NCBI GenBank assembly: GCA_022393335.1
Contig: JAJEKB010021488.1
Span: forward strand, 1,090,132-1,154,131
Length of the DNA: 64,000 bases
Source: Macrotrachela quadricornifera
Taxonomy: Eukaryota; Rotifera; Eurotatoria; Philodinida; Philodinidae
Direction of reading: 5' to 3'
Position 1 is the stretch's first letter, and each line of letters opens with the position of its first letter. This document shows positions 24,204 through 35,647 of the stretch, piece after piece. A program made the translations under genes and the position numbers. Under the pieces are notes generated by a model. The model made no database searches. It saw nothing but the letters and a program-made list of their open reading frames with translations, and was not told the DNA's origin.

Positions 24204-24762
24204 GGGTGAATCCGTGGGGTTTCCATCACTTTTCTGAGAAAATTTTTTTTTCTTTGATTTTAGTAGTCTAGTTAGACGTAACATCATCGGAAATGGTCTA
24301 CAATAACAATTAAAATCTTTTTGGACATATAAAATATGGAGAAACACATGACTTTTAAGGAACACCTTACAGATATAAAAGGTATCCTATAAGAAGTTGT
24401 CAATGATATTTTTCATACTTTTCTGGACGCAGAGGGCTGAAACTTTTAGAAATAAAAGATCTTTATTAAATATACATGCGGTCAAAATTTCAGCTCGTTA
24501 CGCAAAGAAAAAGTATGAAAAATATCGTTAACAATTTAATTATCAGCTATTATAGGAAACCCTTTGCATGTGTGGTGTTCCTAAAAAATGATGTGGTTCT
24601 CCATATTTTACATGTTCAAAAAGCTTTTAATTATTACCTTAGACCATTTTCGACGATGTTACGTCTAACTAGACTATTAAAATAAAAAAGAAACGTTTAT
24701 TCATAATATTGGAACAGGATACTGTTTTTCCCGAAAGTGGTAGAAACCCCGCAGATTCACCC
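24204..24762. mobile_element. Foldback element of about 560 bp
   Basis: Starts gggtgaatccgtggggtttc and ends with the inverse gaaaccccgcagattcaccc; pairing continues inward for most of the length (for example gttagacgtaacatcatcgg against cgacgatgttacgtctaac). The short loop lies near 24440-24480. It has no coding capacity. Flanks share TTA on the left and TTAA near the right end, so the duplication is uncertain. Confidence 0.82.
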
Positions 24763-25364
24763 ATTAAAGATCGTCTCTTTCTCAATATTGTAGCGAAATG
24801 AATTTGTATCGCACGGATTCATTCTTTGAAACGTTCAGCGTTTAGCAATTCAACTATCCCTAAATAATATTTATAAAATTGTTAAATGTGTAGTGAAAGT
24901 TAATCGTCAGAATTTTGATATTATATCGAACTTCTTGTCTATAAAAGAATGATTGAGTAGATAATGAAAAAGTTAAAGACAAATGTGAATAAAATTATGA
25001 TACCAACAGTAACAGATAAAGAGTTATGATTTTTAATTAGCATCATATCATTAGTGCATTAAATGAGGTGAATATATATTATTTTATATATTAGTTGCTA
25101 TATTCAGAAATGTTGTAGTACTGACTTTTCGATGAGAACATTTAAAGAAATTCGTTCTTGTATTCGGTATTTACGGACATTCCTAACAAGTATTATTGCT
25201 ATATTTGAATTGTGAGTCTTATCGATAAACTAAAGTTTGGTTTGCTTCACACAATCCAAACTATTAAAAATTCTTCTATTATTTCGAATACTAGTAAGTC
25301 AGTAGATTTATTATATTAAATGCGATATTTCTCCTTAAATGAGACGATATTATTCTAGGTTATT
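24763..25364. other. Gene-free AT-rich stretch
   Basis: Nothing recognisable. Confidence 0.35.
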
Positions 25365-26924
25365 ATGGCCACTACACCGACAATGCGAGATAATGATATA
25401 CCCTCAGATCGAAGATTCTAACCTCCAGAAAAGGTGGGAAGTTAGCCGGAAGTCACTGAAAAAATTCGAAGACCTTCCAGACCGAAATACTGTTTTCCTG
25501 ATCCAATGATTTCCGATGAATTCCGGCAGGATTTGGCCCGTGCGCTTCGACCTGAGCTTATAGTCAGTCTTATCTTTTATTGTAATGTCCTTTTCGTAAT
25601 ATTAAGCTCCTTGGAAAATCCAGTCGCCAGTATCAAATACTAACGAATAATTCAACGAAGAGTTCGTCGAGCACTGATTAGGTATTTCCAAAGATTATTT
25701 GAAATTGAACGCATTTTCATTCACGAGAAAAAAACGTTGCAAAGTTCACATTGAAGTCAATCAGTCTGATACAAGAACTCAAGGATATTTGTCCAAAGAT
25801 GGATAAACCACTGATCATGTTATATGTAAGCAAACCCCTTCTAGCATTTGTCCCAACCATATCTCTAGATTGATTCTTCCTTTTAATATTGGTCACTATA
25901 CTGTGTAAAAAAAACACCACTATAATTTATACACTATTTATCATCTGACATTGCCCACCATAAAATGTTTGACATGATTTTTAGATAATTCTTATTCTAA
26001 ACTTTTTTTGTGGCGATGCCAAAAAGGACAGAGATTTCTATTGGCTATGATAAACCAATGGATCAAGATATGAAAAAGACAAGCACGATGACAAATACAA
26101 AGCGACCACAAAAGTAATTAGCTAATTACTGTTAGATTCTTCTTTTTATTGTTCATTCATTTCTTTTAGTTCTTCATGGGTTGGAGAATTTCTTTTATAT
26201 GATGTTGCTTTTACCTTTGTACAATACATCGAGTTTATTCTACTTTGTATGGGGCTTAACTTAATTCATGGAGATACCGTTACTATGATGGGACAAATAT
26301 TTTCAGGAATGAAGGGAAATACTACGAATGTTCAAGTGGAACTCAGTTGTTTGCAAGCTTTTGCCGATATATACAATCTTCTTTTAATTATTCTAATTGT
26401 TGATCAAGGTAGAAAAGAAATAATGGAAATTAATGGTTCGACCAAGTCACAGGATCTGCCACGTGTCTTTATCCTTCTTGATAAAGATCGGCGAAACTAT
26501 TTTCCGTTATATATGATGGATGAGAATAATCGCAAGCATACAATCTTTTGCAACAATGATGATTATGTTTCTGCTCGATGGAACGAACTCATCCAGTCAG
26601 TCAATCAATCGCGTAAGTTGAACATTCGATTAATATTGTTCATTATCAAATCTTTTTTTTTCTAATAGAACATATTAATTATAAACAAGTACCTGCACTG
26701 GTAGACAATACTAGTGATAGTTCTGGTATGTAGCTTATAACTGCTTTATTTATGTTATTCTTATAACTATTTGTTGTATTTTCCAGTTTTCAACATCCAA
26801 AACAATGTCGAAGATCAAACGGAAACGCACTACCTGATCGGTGAAGTTGCAGCAGACCTAGCAAAATCGGTCGTGTCACTTGATTCGTTTAGCAACAGTG
26901 ACATTCTGCTCCTTGATCCTCCAA
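25365..26924 (+). pseudogene. Decayed OTU-like gene lacking the catalytic histidine
   Basis: The 5' part (25365-25560) reads as one frame from an ATG but contains TAA and TAG before a well-formed stretch (CFPDPMISDEFRQDLARALR). A second fragment ends ELKDICPKMDKPLIMLY at about 25825. A better preserved run follows with exons 26016-26113, 26170-26612, 26669-26725 and 26787-26924, joined in phase by introns of 56, 56 and 61 bp. The second of these resembles the second half of the OTU domain in the neighbouring gene at 29129: NVQVELSCLQAFADIYNL lines up with its WGGEIELRAMALHY, and RVFILLDKDRRNYFPLY with its CIYLLYTGNNHYDLLY. The active-site His is replaced (RRNYF for NNHYD), and the Gly/Asp-Cys loop is not seen. 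It is probably an inactive paralogue of the downstream gene. No exon was found after 26924. Confidence 0.6.
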
Positions 26925-29128
26925 GTAAGTCATGACTTAAAGTCAGTAGTTTTCTTTCTTATCATTTATTAGTTTATAACTAGCTTCTTTCTTAGGATTT
27001 TTCTTTTCTTTTTCTCATGCAACTGTCTCTATATATTCTTAGCTAAAATGAATTAAACATTTTATTTCGATTATTTTACTTCAATATTATTGTCTGAGCT
27101 CATATTCATATGACAGATAGATACTCGACTATTCAGCTTATGCTGAGTCCATGACGAATTTCAGTGACCTTATCACTGGAATTTTAGATATTCCAGTAAT
27201 AATATCACTGATAGATGTCATGTATTGTTTATGCAGAAAGTTTTAGTTCTAGAAAATGAAAAGTTATTATGAATATGAATTTCTGTAACTTTATGTTCTA
27301 TCTGAAGTTCAAATGGGTAGTTAGTTAACTAGCATATTACTTTATTCTTTCTCAATTCATATTTCAGATAGAATATAAAATTACAGCAAAACCTATAAAG
27401 TAAGAAATTTTGATGTCAGCAACGCGTAAGTCCTTGAGATATGTTTGAGAAGTTCTTCAATAATTTTTTGTTCCATAGAGATGAAACTTTCAACATTAGT
27501 TGAATAACAGAATAGCTATCTGTAAAATAAATGTAAGTCTAGATAATAATAATCAGATAGAATAACTTAAAAGTAGAAACATCAATAACTAATTCAAACT
27601 ATAAGAAATAACATCTGTTGGTAAAGAACAAGCGAATAACATAGAAAAATCTAACGAGGATAAAAGAAAATGGCATAGATAGTGAGCTTGTTCATGTCCA
27701 ATTTCACTAGATCATTCTTCATATTACTAATAGCACGCTTGATGAAGATTGGTATCGAAATTTTATGTTGCCACCATTAATAAATATGCTATATTAAAAT
27801 GAAGATTTAGTTGACTATTATAATTGCTGTAGAGTCAATACGTACCGATAATATTTTCGTATTTTTTATCAGATTTTTTATGTTTTTGCTCTTAGTTGTA
27901 GTCTTTACGAAGTGATGCATAAACTCTTGAAAGTATTTGTAAGGTTGTTTACATCACATAAGACTAGCCAATAGGAAAATTAATCTTTATATTTTGTTTA
28001 AGTAAGGACTCATTGTGTGAATAAATATTCATCAACGTGTTAAAGGTTCGATACGATCTTACGATAATTGTTTGCGAACGTTTTGAATATATTTTTGTTT
28101 AAAACTTGTAGAAAGGAATTGAATAAGTCATTGTCAATCAACGTTTTTTGAATAGAATGCAGACCTTTAAAGATGGAATCAGTTCGCGTTTTTTATTGGA
28201 AACGAATTGACTCAATATCAAAAACATTATATACTAATTTTCTTATCAATAGTCTTTGAGTTAATTTCGTATTTTTATCTGGCTCAGATTATTTAGATCA
28301 CTTATTATAACTTTATTAACATTTATACTGATAAACTCTTACAGATAGCTAATTTTAACATCAGACTAACTATAAAATGATGTAGCGCTACTCTTTTTTG
28401 TACAGCCAAAGAAATGGTTGAAAAACTATAAATGAGTTTTTTTTCGCATAAATGTATACAATTAAAACAAAAAAACAGATTACTAAATTTTCCTTTAAGA
28501 TATAAAAAATTTGAAATTTAAATTGTTCAGTACTCAGATCAAACAAAATAATAGCAAGGCCATACATGATTGTACTTTTATTCGCATAAGATTAGATTAA
28601 AATCGTACTCTCACAAATATATTAAGATTCTTAAAAGATCACGCGGCACTGTAAAATATCATTATACGGTTAAGAAAAAATCTTGTGGATATGATGGTAA
28701 GATCTCACAAGAATTTTCCAGCGTGATTTGTTCTAAGATTTTCGTGCTCCTTTTTACTTGAGTAGTGCAATGGCATGAGTTCATAGAGTGATCAAAACTT
28801 TTACTATACTCTGCAATAAAGTGTCAGCTTTAATTTAGATATTAGTTCGAAATTTTTTTATGGATAACGAAAAAAAAGAGGCTCAAGGATTCTATTTGAA
28901 ACTAATTCTATATCTATTTTTTCGTCTTACTCAAATAGAGATATGCAACATTAGTAATTCTAAACTAGTCTCGATCAGTGTCCATTTCGATTCTAGTCAA
29001 TTTTAGGATTTAGTTCATTCCTCAATCAAATTAGTCCAAATTCTGATGATGATTTCTTTTCATTTGCTAACGACTTCTCCCTCCTTCTCTTGATTAAAGT
29101 TCATATTATTTATTTTACAGATGATTCA
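26925..29128. other. Gene-free AT-rich stretch between OTU-like genes
   Basis: No exon recognised. A short hairpin with tcactggaattttagatatt and its inverse lies at 27175-27215. Upstream non-coding exons of the next gene may start here; an AG acceptor sits at 29119-29120. Confidence 0.35.
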
Positions 29129-31206
29129 ATGTCGCATACGAACACATCAAGGAAAACTCAAGAGACGCATGAATTTCGTGTAAGAAAGGTCAAAGGAGAT
29201 GATTCATGTTTGTTCACGTCAGTTCAACTTGCCCTTGGTATGAAAGAAATGTCGAATGATAATCTACGTAGTGAAGTAGTTAAACAAATTCGTAAATCTC
29301 AAGCGCTCCAAAACGTTATTGGTTATTATGCCAAACCTGGTTGCAGCGTTGAGGAGTACTGTAATTGGATTAAAAAGCCAACTTCTTGGGGAGGCGAAAT
29401 TGAACTTCGTGCCATGGCTTTGCACTATAAAAAATTATTTTGTGTGGTTGACGTTACTAAAAATAGCAATGGTACTTCCGTAACAATTCTGCACTATGGT
29501 GAGGATCTTCTAAGTATTACAGAGTGTATTTATCTTCTTTACACTGGAAACAATCATTATGACCTCTTATATCTCACGAAGAAAGACAATCCAAATTATG
29601 AAGAAACGATTTTCGGTCGCGAAGATTCTGTTGTACAAAAACTTCTGGACAATTTCATTCAAAACAAATACAACAATTCTAGTAAGTGATTGAATACAAG
29701 AGTCAAAATATTAAACTTCTTTTCTAGATCAATGTGCACCTCCATTGGATAATAATTGTAGTAGTGAACCAAAAGAATCACAAGCAGATTTAAATTGTAA
29801 GAAATTAATGCTTAAAAAATTTCTCTTATTTTACTCTTTGATAGGTACAATGAACAATTTGATTCTATCAAACCCAACCGTAAAGAAGTCATTGAAACGG
29901 AAGCATAGAGGTAGAAGTAGACTCGTATTCATTTGAATTTTTTCCACAACTCATATCTATAATATTATTGTGTTTAAAACCGACGGCGATGCAATTTTTT
30001 TTCTTTCGCTTAGCACTTCGTCTCTTGTGAACTATTAATGCAATGTATTTTCAGCGAACAGATCATACTTTGAATAGACGTAGTGGAGATTATGGTAGAT
30101 TGATAAAAAACAGTCTAAGCTCGCGATAAAATATCATCATCTAATTTTGAAATCAGGTTGTAGAATTTTGATATTCTAGTTGAACACTCCTGTCATGTTA
30201 TTGATTATCAAGTTAATAATCTTTATGAGACACAATGTATGCATATCTGCACTACTCATCTTTATTTTACTCAAAATCGTCGCCTATAAGTTGTAAAATA
30301 CGAGAAGACATCGTTTTGTATATTTTTGAATATTATATATTATGAGATTTTTTTCAAGTAACTTTCGGCTTTGAATTTTTGTGATTTTTATCAGTTGTAT
30401 TGACTGAAATGCTACCAAATATTCAATGAATATGTTTCTAACTTTTATCTTAATATTCAGAAGAATCGAATAAAACTTCAACTTATACAACTAATAGTAC
30501 GACAACAAACGTCGATTTCCATCTTGGCAATGCAAAACCGACAGGGTTTTCATGTCCAGCACCAGTAATATGTGTAGGGCCGCAGGAAATACAACGTTGT
30601 CGTTACATCAAAGAGAGACGTAAGGTATGTTTACAAGGTGCTGAAGGTGAAAAACACAAACATAGGCCTATGAAACTGATGGTAAGGACTTTATCTGCAA
30701 TATTTCAATTTATTTTCTGAATTTAGATTATTGATATTCCAAACGAAGGCGATATTTATCTTGCTATTGAACTTCTCACGCACGATGATGAACCTCATCC
30801 TTATAAAATCATCCTCCCAAAAGACATACAGCTAAATTTCTCTAATGATAATTTTGTAAAAAATGCCGCCAATAAATTAGAATACTTAGAATTCAATAAT
30901 AAGAATTCAGAATGTCACTTCGACCAGGTCACAAAACGTATTTACCTCAAGATTGATGAGCCTGGTTTAAAAGAGTAAATTCTCACATTTCTTGATATTC
31001 CTTTTTTAATATATTTTTCTCATAATTTATTTAGTATATCGATTCGTATGGTGAAATTATATCAAGATGACGGTATCACTAAGGAGCTCATAAAAAAAAA
31101 ACAACTACGTCAAAGCAAATTGGCTTTCTGGATATGCAAGTTTGAAAATAATGATTTTGTCGCTGTTTCTTCAAAGACATTTTCTAATATTATACAAGAA
31201 GGTTAG
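29129..31206 (+). CDS. OTU cysteine protease joined to a Rel-homology-like segment, 442 aa
   Basis: Six exons, 29129-29681, 29728-29796, 29845-29910, 30461-30681, 30727-30974 and 31035-31206 (TAG stop); all junctions keep frame. Residues 15-150 form an OTU domain: GDDSCLF (Cys27, Asp24), SWGGEIELRAMA and NNHYDLL (His143), giving a complete Cys-His catalytic set, with GDDSC replacing the usual GDGNC. OTU enzymes cleave ubiquitin chains. From about residue 245 the protein resembles the DNA-binding half of Rel/NF-kB proteins: CRYIKERRK for the Rel RFRYxxEGR loop, then LLTHDDEPHPYKI for LVTxDxPxxPHPH, then IRMVKLYQDDG for VRLxFxxFLxDxxG. The second Rel (dimerisation) domain is absent. Intron 3 (550 bp) is long for this genome; intron 2 (48 bp) is open in frame and could be retained. 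The start may be preceded by an untranslated or coding exon, since an acceptor lies 9 bp upstream. Confidence 0.75.
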
Positions 31207-31757
31207 CTTTAAAGATTACTTTCTAATCTATTCCATTCCTATATATTCACAAAAGGTGTATCTAAGAAAAATTAATAATAGATTTGAATGTATTTTAGCA
31301 AGCTGACATTCTTCGCCCTTATCAATTATGAAAATACCTCAATTAGATAGAGAATGATAAAATAGCCTAGAAATCATAGCCATCGAGTTTCTAGCATTTA
31401 TATGTTTGGAAAAGCAAAAGAAGTGTTGATATCTCATTTTGAAATCGCCTACGAACAAAAAACTCACATACCTCAAATATTTGCTCATTAATATTAGCTA
31501 TTTCTCCGTCATATATATCTACATGTAGTACAACAGGCTCTATGCGATGATTATATACTATTTAAGGTTTGGGTAGACTCTATTTATACTCTCTGGAGAT
31601 CATAGAAAAATCATAAACAAAGAGACACTCATCCAGCTTCGATTGGCATGACGAAAACAAATGTATTACATTTCTCTTGACTTCTTTAGTAAAAAAAAGA
31701 GCAATCAGAGAAATCTAGATATTTCCCTCAATCAACTTTACTATTGAATCATCGAAA
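31207..31757. other. Intergenic spacer
   Basis: AT-rich, no exon seen. The last codons of the upstream gene read GAAG|GTTAGC, so a donor could in principle link it to the protease gene at 31758; I see no matching acceptor and treat them as separate. Confidence 0.4.
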
Positions 31758-32655
31758 ATGAATCAGAATTCTCTTGTATCTGTTATTTTAGAATCGACTC
31801 ATAATAAAACCGATAAAAAAAATGTTAAGTTTGTCGATGATAAAGAACAATTACCCGAATGTACCATTGACAAATATGAATCGTTCAAATCCAGCAGTAA
31901 TCAATTTATAACGCAGAAGGATATCGATACACTTAGTGATACCAATTGGCTTAATGATCAAGTGAGTTATTAATTGTCAGATAATTCCTCTTAAACTAAA
32001 ACATGATTTTAGATTATCAATTTCTATTTGGCTCTAGTGGCACGTGAAAGTGGACACGATGAATATCCACGTGTTTATACATTTAACACCTTTTTTTATA
32101 AGAAATTAACTAGAGATGGACCGAAGCATAGTAGTTGGTCTCGATTCATGGACAAGATTGATTTTTTCAATTATCATCTCATTTTGATTCCAATTCATCT
32201 TAAAAATCATTGGGCATTGACAGTAGGATCTTTAATTTTGTTGGAATTCAGTTCTTCTCATTCATATTCTTCTTTTCTTTTAGACAATCGATTTTTCAAC
32301 TCACTGCATTAGTTATTACGATTCATTAGGTAGTAAAAACGACAAGTGCTTAGAATTAATCACTGATTTTGTTGAACATATGTACACCGTGAAGAAACCA
32401 GGAATGCCAATAAAAGTCAATTGGACGGTTGGATGGAAGAAATGGGTACCACAACAGAAGACTGCAAATGATTGTGGCGTGTTTGTATGTCAATTTGCCA
32501 AGTATCTTGCACGACGATGGCTCATTGATTTTACTCAAGAAAACATGCCTCAACTTCGACAATTGATGATCGAGGAAATCACCTCAAACAAACTAATTGT
32601 TCAGCTTCCTTCGTTAAAAATTATGCCTCTCTCTCTTGCTCAATATACATGCTGA
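31758..32655 (+). CDS. Ulp1/SENP-type (C48) cysteine protease, 261 aa
   Basis: Three exons, 31758-31961, 32013-32222 and 32284-32655, with introns of 51 and 61 bp, all phase 0. The catalytic domain covers residues 50-240: WLNDQIINFYLALVA (substrate-binding start of SENPs), NHWALT with His134, YYDSLG with Asp151, the oxyanion Gln in WVPQQKTANDCG and Cys202 in NDCGVFVCQ. The full His-Asp-Gln-Cys set is present, so the enzyme should be active on SUMO or a related modifier. Only a short non-conserved N-terminus precedes the domain, as in small SENP8/Ulp1 forms. It stands on the same strand as the OTU gene 550 bp upstream. C48 proteases are also common cargo of large DNA transposons, so host origin is likely but not certain. 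Confidence 0.92.
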
Positions 32656-32711
32656 CCAATCAGTTCGTTGAATATGAAAGAAACTGTATATTAATTGACT
32701 TACGCGATTTC

Positions 32712-33503
32712 GGGGAAACTACGTTTCGTACCACCTCGTCATTCCGAACTCCTGTAGCAGATGTCTGTTACGAACTTCCAGCAAAAAAATTATTCAAAAT
32801 TTTCGTCAAGGATGTCGGAATGACAAAATTTAATTAAAGAAACAGGATGTCCGTAATGAAATATGTCTGGAAGATCGTGAGTAACATTTATCACCACTCC
32901 TTAAAGATCAAGCAGAAACTTTGATTGGAGATCGGAATGAGGAAGTGCAGGAGTCCGTACCGATCAATACAGGAAGGTCGTAACGAAATTACAGGGTGAT
33001 CGGAATGAAAACAACAGGATGTTCGGGAATAAGTTAAAGTCTACGCATTGTCACGAAAATTTTAAGTAATATGCCGGTCTTCAGATTATCATAGTCAATA
33101 AGAAAAATCGAAAAAAAAGTGATTATGTTCGTAACGATCTCCTGGTATATTTATTCACGAACTTCCTGGCATTCTTAACTTATACTACAGGCGTCATCCA
33201 ATGTTGGTCGTTACGATCTCCAGGACTATATCAGACACAGCAAAAAACATTCTATTCTAAACTGTGAATCGGTCCGCCAGACGTATTTTACTTTTTCTAT
33301 TACGATCTTGTGTAAAACAGTATTTCCGAACATCCGTAATACTCTTCAAAAATAAAATTTATTTCCGAACTCCCGGTATAAATCTCTAAAAAAAGTTACT
33401 TTTATGAACTCCTATGAAAAATCGTCAAAAAAAATTTTCGATTCTGAACACCCGGTCATGTTGTCAGACGTTCGTAATAGGTGGTATGAAACGTAGTTTA
33501 CCC
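32712..33503. mobile_element. 792-bp element with 8-bp TSD and mirrored motif arrays
   Basis: Bordered by an exact direct repeat gcgatttc (32704-32711 and 33504-33511). Terminal inverted repeats read GGGGAAACTACGTTTCGTAC at the left and, inverted, GGGTAAACTACGTTTCATAC at the right. Inside are at least a dozen copies of a degenerate motif of about 17 bp: in the left half mainly as ggatgtcCGTAATGa or gatCGGAATGa, in the right half mainly inverted as TTCCGAACtcccgg or GTTACGATCTCCagg. No coding capacity. The GGG...CCC ends and 8-bp TSD do not settle the superfamily (hAT, Merlin or Mutator-like are options). It begins 57 bp after the Ulp1 stop codon. Confidence 0.85.
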
Positions 33504-33589
33504 GCGATTTCGTTTATTTTCTTTTTCCATTGATCATATAAATATCATTGTTACAATAAAAATAAAAACTGCGCTAGAAAATATTAAAT

Positions 33590-33684
33590 TTTTCTGTAGT
33601 ACGAATTAGGTATCTTCTCTTCACGTAGAAATTGTGAAATTATATTCATCTCTAAAGCTATGGGTCGATAGTTATGAGTATAAT
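33590..33684 (-). pseudogene. Detached C-terminal piece of the ADP-ribosyltransferase pseudogene
   Basis: On the minus strand this reads YRPIALEMNIISQFLREEK in the same frame as the ART pseudogene that stops at 39055, on the other side of the retrotransposon. Its SQF-x-REEK region corresponds to the ARTs' Glu motif, though with a Lys where the family usually has a second Glu-type residue. A stop follows soon after. The two pieces are contiguous if the LINE and one TSD copy are removed. Confidence 0.65.
33671..33684. repeat. Left target-site duplication of the LINE
   Basis: gttatgagtataat, identical to 39041-39054; 14 bp is typical of target-primed reverse transcription. Confidence 0.93.
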
Positions 33685-33841
33685 CATTCCTTCATTTTAC
33701 ACGCTACCGATCGGCCACATTCCACTCTCTCTCTCTTTTCCTTATTCTCTTACCACAAATTAATCTCATAGCTGATAGTGGAACAATTTGTCCACCTTCA
33801 GCCGTTGTATTTATCGACTTTCACGTTAACGTGAGTCGAGT

Positions 33842-35647
33842 ATGTACACCAACTCAACACTTCCTCCTGATTTAGCAACCATATGTGGTCGTCTCTCCAA
33901 AGAAGAGCTTCAACAAATTGGTCAATTATTTATTGAACAAGCACAAAATTATGTCGACAACCAACAACAAACACGTGACGTTCGCACATCGTGTTATTCA
34001 TCCTATCCCCCCACTTCGCCTCGTCCAACACAGCAAAGAATTTTGTCTATTCCTCCTCTCATGAATGAACAGCACAAACTGAATCATCATGCTATCTCAA
34101 TAGGACGTCCTTTAATGGAACAACAGGACTCTCATATGATGATGTCCACACCTAGTCGCCCAGCTCCTGATAGTTTTGACTATAGTGGTGAAAAGCATCG
34201 ACGTGCAGCAAAACGTTTTAGAACCAACGAACAGCTTTTGAATGACCAATACTCAACCGTTCACCCTACTGATCGTCGCTTCAACATTAATGTTTTGAAA
34301 CGAGCAGTAGCCTCAAACCTTCCATGCTTTTTCATCACTCTTGAACCAATATCGAACTCAGTCAAACCTTTATCTAGTACTCAAGTTGCTATTCTACTTA
34401 AACAATTATTTACCGTAAATCAAATTGATATTAAAGAACTGTCGTTATGCATTCAGACGGGTGCTCATCGTTTTAAATTTGCTGTCAACAGTAAAGTCGA
34501 TTTTTTGAAGATATTTCACTTTACATGGCCAGAAGAATTTGAAGGCTATGGAGTGGATATATTGAATCCGAGATCACTACCGGAGTGCTTCTCATTGGTG
34601 GTCAGGTATATTCCTGTAGAAGTGAACGTTGAGCAAGCAAAATCCGAAATAATGAAGGCAATACCTACAGCTGTTTCGTTTTCCATAATAAAGTATCAGC
34701 AGCGTCAACGTTCATCATATGATATAAGATTTAATGTTCCAAATATTGAACACTATGATACCGCACTCGAGCTTGGCCGTTTATCTATCGGTCACCATTA
34801 CTTGCCACTTACACACTTTTATACGGGTTATAAATTGACATATTGTACTGCTTGTTGGCGTATTGACCATACAAGAACTCAATGTCAAGCTCGTGTATGC
34901 TGCCGTAAATGTTTGGACCCTTATGAAAAGGGAATACAGCATCAATGTTTAGGCAAGAAGCTGAAATGTGCAAACTGTGGAGGAGAACACTTCTCGATAG
35001 ACGCACAATGTCCGGTGATTATCAAGTATAAAGCTGACTTAAAACGAGCAGTTGATGAAGCCTTATCCAAAGGAACAATTAAACGTGCCATTCCTGGTGT
35101 ACCATCGCAAATTTTCAATAGACAAGGCGACGAGTTTCCTGTCTTGAAAGCAGTACATAACGGAGCAGGTCCAGGTTGGCACTCACCTCCAGTTGGTCCT
35201 GATTATATCAACTCTATCCATTCTAACACAACAAATGAAATGAAGACATTAGTTAATTCATTCCAAGCACTCTCGGACACAATGAATCGGATAGAAACAA
35301 AACTTTTCAATTGGGATAAACGCATTGAATTGATTGAAAAACGTAATTTGTCACAAAATGATTGCATTACATCTATTATCGACATGATACAAATTATCAA
35401 TAAATGGATTCATGCAAATAGCAATGAAAAAACTAAACTGAAAAAGAAGATAGACAAAATAGCCGAAGATCTCCAGAAGAGAAGAAAGGAAATTAAAGAA
35501 GATGAAAATGATTCTAGATCGTCAAGCTCGTCCCTGCATCTTCCAAGTGCATTAACAACATCAAACAATATCGTCAACAAAAATAGTGGGGTAACAAATC
35601 CAGTAGCTGACCCATCTACATCATCACCCAATTACGTTGAACATTAA
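33842..35647 (+). CDS. LINE ORF1, gag-like RNA-binding protein, 601 aa
   Basis: Starts at the first good ATG after the leader. The first 140 residues are Gln/Pro/Ser-rich and disordered. About 150-310 is a folded region of RRM-like character as in gag-like ORF1 proteins. Three zinc knuckles follow at about 335-393: CTACWRIDHTRTQC, CCRKCLDPYEKGIQHQC and CANCGGEHFSIDAQC. A coiled-coil-like stretch (RIETKLFNWDKRIELIEKR and onwards, about 478-560) precedes a Ser-rich tail. Expected to bind the LINE RNA as a ribonucleoprotein. Its stop codon lies inside the start of ORF2 (11-bp overlap). Confidence 0.93.
   Translation: MYTNSTLPPDLATICGRLSKEELQQIGQLFIEQAQNYVDNQQQTRDVRTSCYSSYPPTSPRPTQQRILSIPPLMNEQHKLNHHAISIGRPLMEQQDSHMMMSTPSRPAPDSFDYSGEKHRRAAKRFRTNEQLLNDQYSTVHPTDRRFNINVLKRAVASNLPCFFITLEPISNSVKPLSSTQVAILLKQLFTVNQIDIKELSLCIQTGAHRFKFAVNSKVDFLKIFHFTWPEEFEGYGVDILNPRSLPECFSLVVRYIPVEVNVEQAKSEIMKAIPTAVSFSIIKYQQRQRSSYDIRFNVPNIEHYDTALELGRLSIGHHYLPLTHFYTGYKLTYCTACWRIDHTRTQCQARVCCRKCLDPYEKGIQHQCLGKKLKCANCGGEHFSIDAQCPVIIKYKADLKRAVDEALSKGTIKRAIPGVPSQIFNRQGDEFPVLKAVHNGAGPGWHSPPVGPDYINSIHSNTTNEMKTLVNSFQALSDTMNRIETKLFNWDKRIELIEKRNLSQNDCITSIIDMIQIINKWIHANSNEKTKLKKKIDKIAEDLQKRRKEIKEDENDSRSSSSSLHLPSALTTSNNIVNKNSGVTNPVADPSTSSPNYVEH

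Noticed and set aside
31207..31757. Joining the OTU-Rel gene and the Ulp1 gene into one transcript
   Set aside because: The upstream gene ends with a stop at its last exon, the downstream one has its own ATG, and no in-frame exon was found between them.
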